NCBI RefSeq assembly: GCF_004664715.2
Contig: NC_051072.1
Coordinates: forward strand, 32,328,642 to 32,392,641
Source of the DNA: Peromyscus leucopus
Lineage: Eukaryota > Chordata > Mammalia > Rodentia > Cricetidae
DNA length: 64,000 nt
Reading direction: 5' to 3'
Shown here in pieces: positions 58,880 through 64,000 of this stretch. The translations under genes were made by a program, and so were the position numbers. Each line of letters begins with the position of its first letter. The stretch's first letter is position 1. The notes below the pieces were generated by a model, which worked only from the letters and a program-made list of their open reading frames with translations, did not search any database and had not been told where the DNA came from.

Positions 58880-60420
58880 CATTTTTGTCACCGCATGTAG
58901 CAATGAATATCACACCCAGCAGGGCACAGTGGCACCTGGCAGTCCAGACCCCAGTGTAGCACAAACCATCTGGGGGTAATTACAACAAGGTATTCTTTAA
59001 GGACCAGATGGGACCAAGGAACAGAAGCGCCCGCCCCTCCTCGCCATTCACAACATAATTCCTTTCAATGATATACTTAATCCCCCCACCAGCTACGCTT
59101 TTCAGCTCGCTGTTGTCACTGTTCCTTTATGTTAATTCAGTAGCAAGACAGAGAAAAGGGGGGGGGGAGTGAGAGTACAAGAAAAAAAAAGGAGGGGGAG
59201 GGGGTGGTGGAGAGGGAGCCACCAGTGCCACTAGGGACCAAAAAGAAATTATTCATCCCTAAATTGTTTCCACCACAGCAAGTACAGTAACAATTTTTTT
59301 TAAGGGGGGTGAAATTATCCTAAAGAAGGCCAGTGTGACAGCCCTGTGTGGCACCAGCTGAGGTTTACTCAGCCACCTGTTAGCTAGAAAGCTCTCTGCG
59401 CTCGCTTAGGATGCATTTAACCAGTTTAAAGGGTCTTTATTGACAAGCCGGCCACCTCCATTCAGCAGCCCAAGCCATAGACCTGCTTTGTGGTCATATG
59501 TGGCACACAAGCCTTAATTCAATTATGCTGTAAGCCTATCCAATCTGCACCACTGGCCTTTCACTTTTGTGCCATTTGTCTTCTAGGCTCTAAAGAATTT
59601 TGTTTTAAAGAGGGAAAGGCACCCTACAACCCAGTTGTCTTTATTTTTCATTTAAGGTTTGTGCCGCAGGTGCGCTTTCACCTTCCCGCTCCGGGAAAGG
59701 CATTCTTCCTCGAGTGATGTTTCAGATGTAAGCATTGCTTATTGTTTGGTAACAATGCTTTCCTCGCATTCTGATTTTTTATTTTTTATTAATTAGGCCC
59801 TGTATGTTCAAAACTCTCCACAAAACCGAGTCTCCAGATTTGCATCTTAAAAATGGAAAGAGAAATACAAAAGGAAAAAAATAGATGAAAATGGCAGCTT
59901 TCAGTTTTGTTCTTCCGTGTTTTCTTTTTAAAAAGAAAAAAAAATGTTTCTTAGAAAATGCTATGTTTTTGTTTCCCTTACATGTCTGGCACATTAAATA
60001 TGGTTTATGTGAATGGGGTTCATTCAATTCTGCAATTGTTACTTGAAAAAGTTGAATTTCCATATGAGTTATTATATATGTTGAATCTGTTCATACAGTT
60101 CAAATTTTTGGAATTTCCAGATTTCCATTGCGTTGGAGCAATGCAAATCGTTTGCATTTTCTTTGGCATTTTCCTAATACTTTATGGACAGTCAAAATGT
60201 AAAGATGGATTTCTTAGAGTCAGTGATGATTTCATTTTTTTAAATCATATTTTTATCAAGTTGAGAGGTCATCTCTTTGAAACGAATCATGCACAATGTT
60301 ATAGCCACCTTGTGCCCAGTATATGTATTAGTGGTGTGGATCACTCCACATCAATGTTTCTACAAATTATTAAATGATTTGTTGTGAGAATTGAAGGAAT
60401 TTCAAAGAAATGAGAGACAA
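58880..60420. promoter_or_regulatory. Candidate cluster of conserved non-coding elements
   Basis: About 1.5 kb without any recognisable transposon. It has complex sequence, scattered CpGs ('gccgcaggtgcgctttcacc', 'cccgctccgggaaagg') and many homeodomain-like words ('gccttaattcaattatgctg', 'attaattaggccctg', 'ctttattgacaagccgg'). A G/A-rich homopurine tract lies at 59145-59218. The 139-codon frame at 59958-60377 has no known domain. An enhancer or enhancer-RNA role is possible but unproven. Confidence 0.32.
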
Positions 60421-60424
60421 ATAT

Positions 60425-62032
60425 TTGGCAAAATATACTTATTTCCCATACAAGTCAAGATATTACAAGAAGTCTCAGTTACTAATCAACATTATTTAAA
60501 AAAATAATTTTTAGTGAACAATTTCAGTGTGTTTTATATAAAAGTAACTATCCCTCTTGAATTATTGACTCAAAGACATAAAAACACAGTAGAAACCATG
60601 ACATCTCAACTGAGAAGAAAAATGTTTTGCATATGATTTTTAAGATAAATGGAATTTTAATGTCTGCCCCTATATTCATGCAAAAGAATCTCTCAGTGAA
60701 AATTTTGTTTATTTCCTTTGTACTTTCCGATAAAGTCATGTTTCATAAATGAGAAAAATCTGCGGGTCAGTAGTAGAAGCTAAGGGGCTTGCCAGGATGC
60801 TCAAAATCCTTCTCATTTCTAACTTAAGATTCTTTCAGTTGTTTCTCTATGACTATTTCACACACTGTGAATTATACAATTTAATATGCATACAAATGCA
60901 TATTAGACAACCTTACCAATATTCTGAGAAACAGGAACAACTAAATTTCAAAAATACAGAATCACATTAAACAGTGAGAAAAACGAACTTATCCTTGTTC
61001 AATCAAAGAAATGCTAAGCCAAAAGCACATGCTTAGTGACTTTTAACCCCCCTCCCTTTTTAGAAACTCAAAAGAAAATGTTAATTGAATTTGCCATTTC
61101 AAAATATGTGACTCACTTATGTGTTTCATTTTAATCTCTGTAATACTAAAAAGAGCTGAGGTTGTGTTTTGTGAAGACTTGAGAATCCTGGAATTTGAGC
61201 TTGAATATATAAAAGCATTTTGATATGAAACACAAGAACGCAATTGTGTCTGCTTTGAAATATTCTAGAAGAGGTGTAAGAACTGAGTTTCATCTTAGAA
61301 TCATAGCTTTTAGTAGTGTTTTACTCTTCTGAGTTTTTGCCAGTTTCAAGAATCCCACAATGCTTTTGAAATAATGGGCTCTATGATAACCTCATATAAC
61401 AACTGAATTGTGATATATGTAAATAATATCTATTCTACTCTTATTATATAACTGTTCACACAGCAAGACAAACCTATGTGACATTTATCTTGAATTTTCT
61501 CTTTGAAGTGAAAGTTCATAATACACTCTGAGTTTTATTAAAAAGCTGCTAAAGAAAATTAAAAGCTGATAACCATAACTACGTGTATGTGTATACAACA
61601 TTTAAGAGTATGAGCTCAACAAAGCTCAATAAATCTAATTACTGAAAAAATATTTGGTTTTCTGCTACTGAAAACTTGATAGTGATCAAAAATGCTCAAA
61701 GCTAAAATTTGAAAACAAATTGTAAACAATTAAGGATTTAGTAGACATGAGTGATTTTATTTACATTTCACAATTCTTTTTGTGAAATATTCACTTTTGA
61801 ATAAGAGTCATTACTGGGTAAAGACACAGGTGACAGAAAGCATGTTGTTGTCTTCATACTGTAGAATACATATGTATGTCATGCGTACAGTCCTGCCCAA
61901 CAAAATTGTCCCTTCAAAGATTCCAATGTGCTCGGAAGAAAACTATCACAATATAATGAAGTCCCTGTTACGCAGCATTTCCTTTTCCTTTTCTTTTAAT
62001 GTAATTTTCAGTTATACTCTCTGATCAAGTAT

Positions 62033-62035
<3 letters not shown>
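60425..62035. other. Repeat-poor AT-rich sequence
   Basis: No SINE, LINE or LTR recognised in 1.6 kb; short frames only. Confidence 0.45.
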
Positions 62036-62039
<4 letters not shown>

Positions 62040-62089
<50 letters not shown>

Positions 62090-62093
62090 TATG
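62040..62093. repeat. (AT)n microsatellite
   Basis: About 26 AT units with one CAT interruption. Confidence 0.95.
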
Positions 62094-62417
62094 CTTTTAA
62101 CTTGGTTTTGTAGTTTGAGTTGAAAAAAAAAACCTACTTTCTAACAGATTTTCTGTTGCATTTGTAGTATGTTGTTTGTCCACCTTAAAAATATTTGTCT
62201 AGAAAATTCACAAGAAGATTTTTTTAATGTCTAACACTATGGCATGGTCAAATTCAATAGCAGGAAACATCAACATGTGATTGTGTTCAGTGGGAATTTG
62301 AAAGAATTGGGCCAAGTAGCTGATTCAGCAAGGGAGATGTTGAATAACTAGTTTGTGTGGTGTTCTCTTTACATTCACAGCATACATATCATATGATAAA
62401 TTTACATTAACATTTGT

Positions 62418-62632
62418 ATTTTTATTTTGAGAAAGGCTGTTTATCCCAAGCTGGTCTCAAACATCCTAGGTAGCCAAGGATGACCGTGAGCTTCTGAACC
62501 TCCTAGTTCACCTGTATGTAAAAGGCTATAGGTGTCCAACACCATGCCTGGTCCATGTAATCCTGGGAATTGAACATGGGGCTTTGTGGGTGCTAGGTAA
62601 GTAATTTACCAACTGTGCTATAACCCCAGCTT
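62418..62632 (-). repeat. B1 plus tRNA-like SINE (B4-type), reverse
   Basis: 'ctgtttatcccaagctggtc', 'tcaaacatcctaggtagcca' (reversed B1), then 'tgggaattgaacatggggct' and 'caactgtgctataaccccag' (reversed tRNA-like head). Confidence 0.75.
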
Positions 62633-62653
62633 CAGGGTTATTCTCAATTTGAT

Positions 62654-62655
<2 letters not shown>

Positions 62656-62708
<53 letters not shown>

Positions 62709-62720
62709 CGCGCGCGCGCA
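62656..62720. repeat. (TG)n(CG)n tract
   Basis: About 22 TG units followed directly by ten CG units; an unbroken alternating purine-pyrimidine run of some 65 bases. Confidence 0.95.
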
Positions 62721-62724
62721 CTTG

Positions 62725-62980
62725 TGTAAACATGAATGTGGAGGCAAGAAGTCCCCATTTGGGGTCTTCCTCTATTGCTTCTCATCTTTTATTTTTGGGA
62801 TAAGATGTCTTCACTGAACCTGGAGTTCACCAGCTTTGCTGAACTGGAAACCTGTCTATCTGTTCCCTTATAGACACACACTGTCATCCCCAGTTTTTAC
62901 ATGGGTACTAGGGATCAACATTTCGGTCCTATGTGCAGCAGGTTCTTCCCCCCCCCAGCCCCCAGTCATCTCCCCAGCTC
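62725..62980 (-). repeat. B3-type SINE, reverse
   Basis: 'gaggcaagaagtccccattt', 'gggtcttcctctattgcttc', 'cactgaacctggagttcacc' and the reversed head 'gtcatctccccagctc' fit a B3-family copy. Confidence 0.72.
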
Positions 62981-62984
62981 AGGT

Positions 62985-63440
62985 TTATGCATGGTTATTG
63001 CTACTGTGACTCTTTCCATGTCTATGTGGTAGCTAGAAACAGTAAAAATTAAGTAGCGTTCCAAGGGTATGATAAGAAAAGTAAAGTCTCATAAACCTGA
63101 GAACATGGAAATATAAGGATGGAGTGGGGTGGAGAAACAAAAATAAGAAACTAAGAAATTGATGAGAAAACAAATCCCACAAGTTTATTTTCACTTTATT
63201 TCTCTGCTGCCTTTGTTTGAAGCCAGGAATACTTCAGCTAGCTGAAAGAGAAAGACGCTAGGCCAATGATAGATTTTATCTCCAGGTGAAAGTTCCTGGG
63301 CATTCTATCTGTCCTTACAAAGAATTGTAGAGAATTATAGAATTCTGTCCTATAGCAGTAATTTGCTTGATAACACCAGGTTTTGAGATTGGAACCAAAA
63401 GTCAGATAGCAGTAAATATGCTAACATTTCTATACATTCA
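62985..63440. other. Unassigned sequence
   Basis: No gene or repeat recognised. Confidence 0.4.
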
Positions 63441-63444
63441 AAAA

Positions 63445-63749
63445 GAGGAATGGCTCCGTGGTTAAAGTGCTGGCTGCACACACATAAGATCGTAATTTAG
63501 ATCCCAAACATAAAAAGCCAGGTGTGGTCTGTGCTAGCCATGCCTGTTGTTACAGTTCTGCAGGGTTGAGGTAGACATAAGGAGATCCCAGTGCTTGTTG
63601 GCCAGCAAGTCTAGCTGAAACAGCAAATACAATATTCAGTAGATATCCTGTCTCAAATCAACAGGTGGATATCAACAGTAGAAGATACTCAAAGTCAATC
63701 TCTGGCTTCCATACTTACACATGTAGACTGCCTGTGAACACACAATAAC

Positions 63750-63802
<53 letters not shown>
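63445..63802 (+). repeat. B4 SINE with CA tail
   Basis: ID-like head 'ggctccgtggttaaagtgct', B1-like middle with 'aggtgtggtctgtgctagcc' and 'gttggccagcaagtctagct', then the B4-type 'ctctggcttccatacttaca' and a (CA)n tail (63751-63802). Confidence 0.82.
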
Positions 63803-63803
<1 letters not shown>

Positions 63804-64000
63804 AGTGAGAAATAGAGGAAGAATAATGACTAGTTCAATTTTAAGAACCCATGTGAAATGCCAGGAGAAAGATGGATTCCTAGGCTCTTTGGCTGGCCAG
63901 TGTACCTCATTTGTGAGCTCCCTATCTCAAAAGTGGTGGGAAGCATTCCTGAGAATGATACCTGAGATTATCCTCCAGCCTGCACATGCATGCATACACC

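Overview
This is mammalian nuclear DNA from a murid-like rodent, probably a cricetid such as a deer mouse, vole or hamster relative. The B1 copies carry a 'ccaggaaaggcgcaaagctacac' type right half, which I associate with cricetids rather than house mouse. The window also holds B2/B3, B4 and ID SINEs, Lx-like L1 3' ends, class II (ERVK) LTRs with tRNA-Lys-type primer sites, and many long CA/TG repeats. I found no rRNA, tRNA, CRISPR array, bacterial operon or intact host protein-coding gene. Almost all of the longer open frames are chance frames or repeat translations. The real coding-derived sequence is the decayed ORF1 and ORF2 of an L1.

Layout. 1-8 kb: unique sequence with one solo LTR (3727-4114), tRNA-derived SINEs, a 53-base poly-T run and a (CAG)15 tract. 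8.1-8.8 kb: a solo LTR with a perfect 6-bp target duplication, split by a young B1. 13.4-16.0 kb: an old L1 with a 5' inversion (twin-priming structure), itself split by a reverse-strand solo LTR with TGTTGGGC/GCCCAACA ends. 16-18 kb: two further L1 3' ends and a B3-type SINE. 19.5-21.2 kb: a compact 1.7-kb ERVK-like element. Its two LTRs differ by only three transitions and one 1-base indel, and it has no recognisable gag, pro, pol or env. 25.8 kb: a short hAT-type element with terminal inverted repeats. 29.6-30.9 kb: a GC-rich L1 3' UTR with degenerate internal repeats. 36.5-43.2 kb: a structurally full-length L1 with two 5' UTR monomers, ORF1, ORF2, 3' UTR, A-rich tail and a 14-bp target duplication, all open frames broken. 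45.2-47.5 kb: an old two-LTR element plus a second-family solo LTR lying edge to edge inside an older L1 3' UTR. 57-62 kb: a stretch with few recognisable repeats and several CpG-containing, homeodomain-motif-rich blocks that look like candidate conserved non-coding elements.

How the parts relate. The window reads as an intergenic or intronic region shaped by successive retrotransposition: L1 copies first, then ERVK insertions into them, then SINEs and microsatellite growth. The best candidates for unusual biology are the young gene-less ERVK-like element at 19.5 kb, the heptad-coding 21-bp minisatellite in L1 ORF1, the perfect unexplained 31-bp direct repeat at 33.2/33.5 kb, and the repeat-poor block at 57-62 kb. 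Family names are from memory of rodent repeats; no database search was possible.
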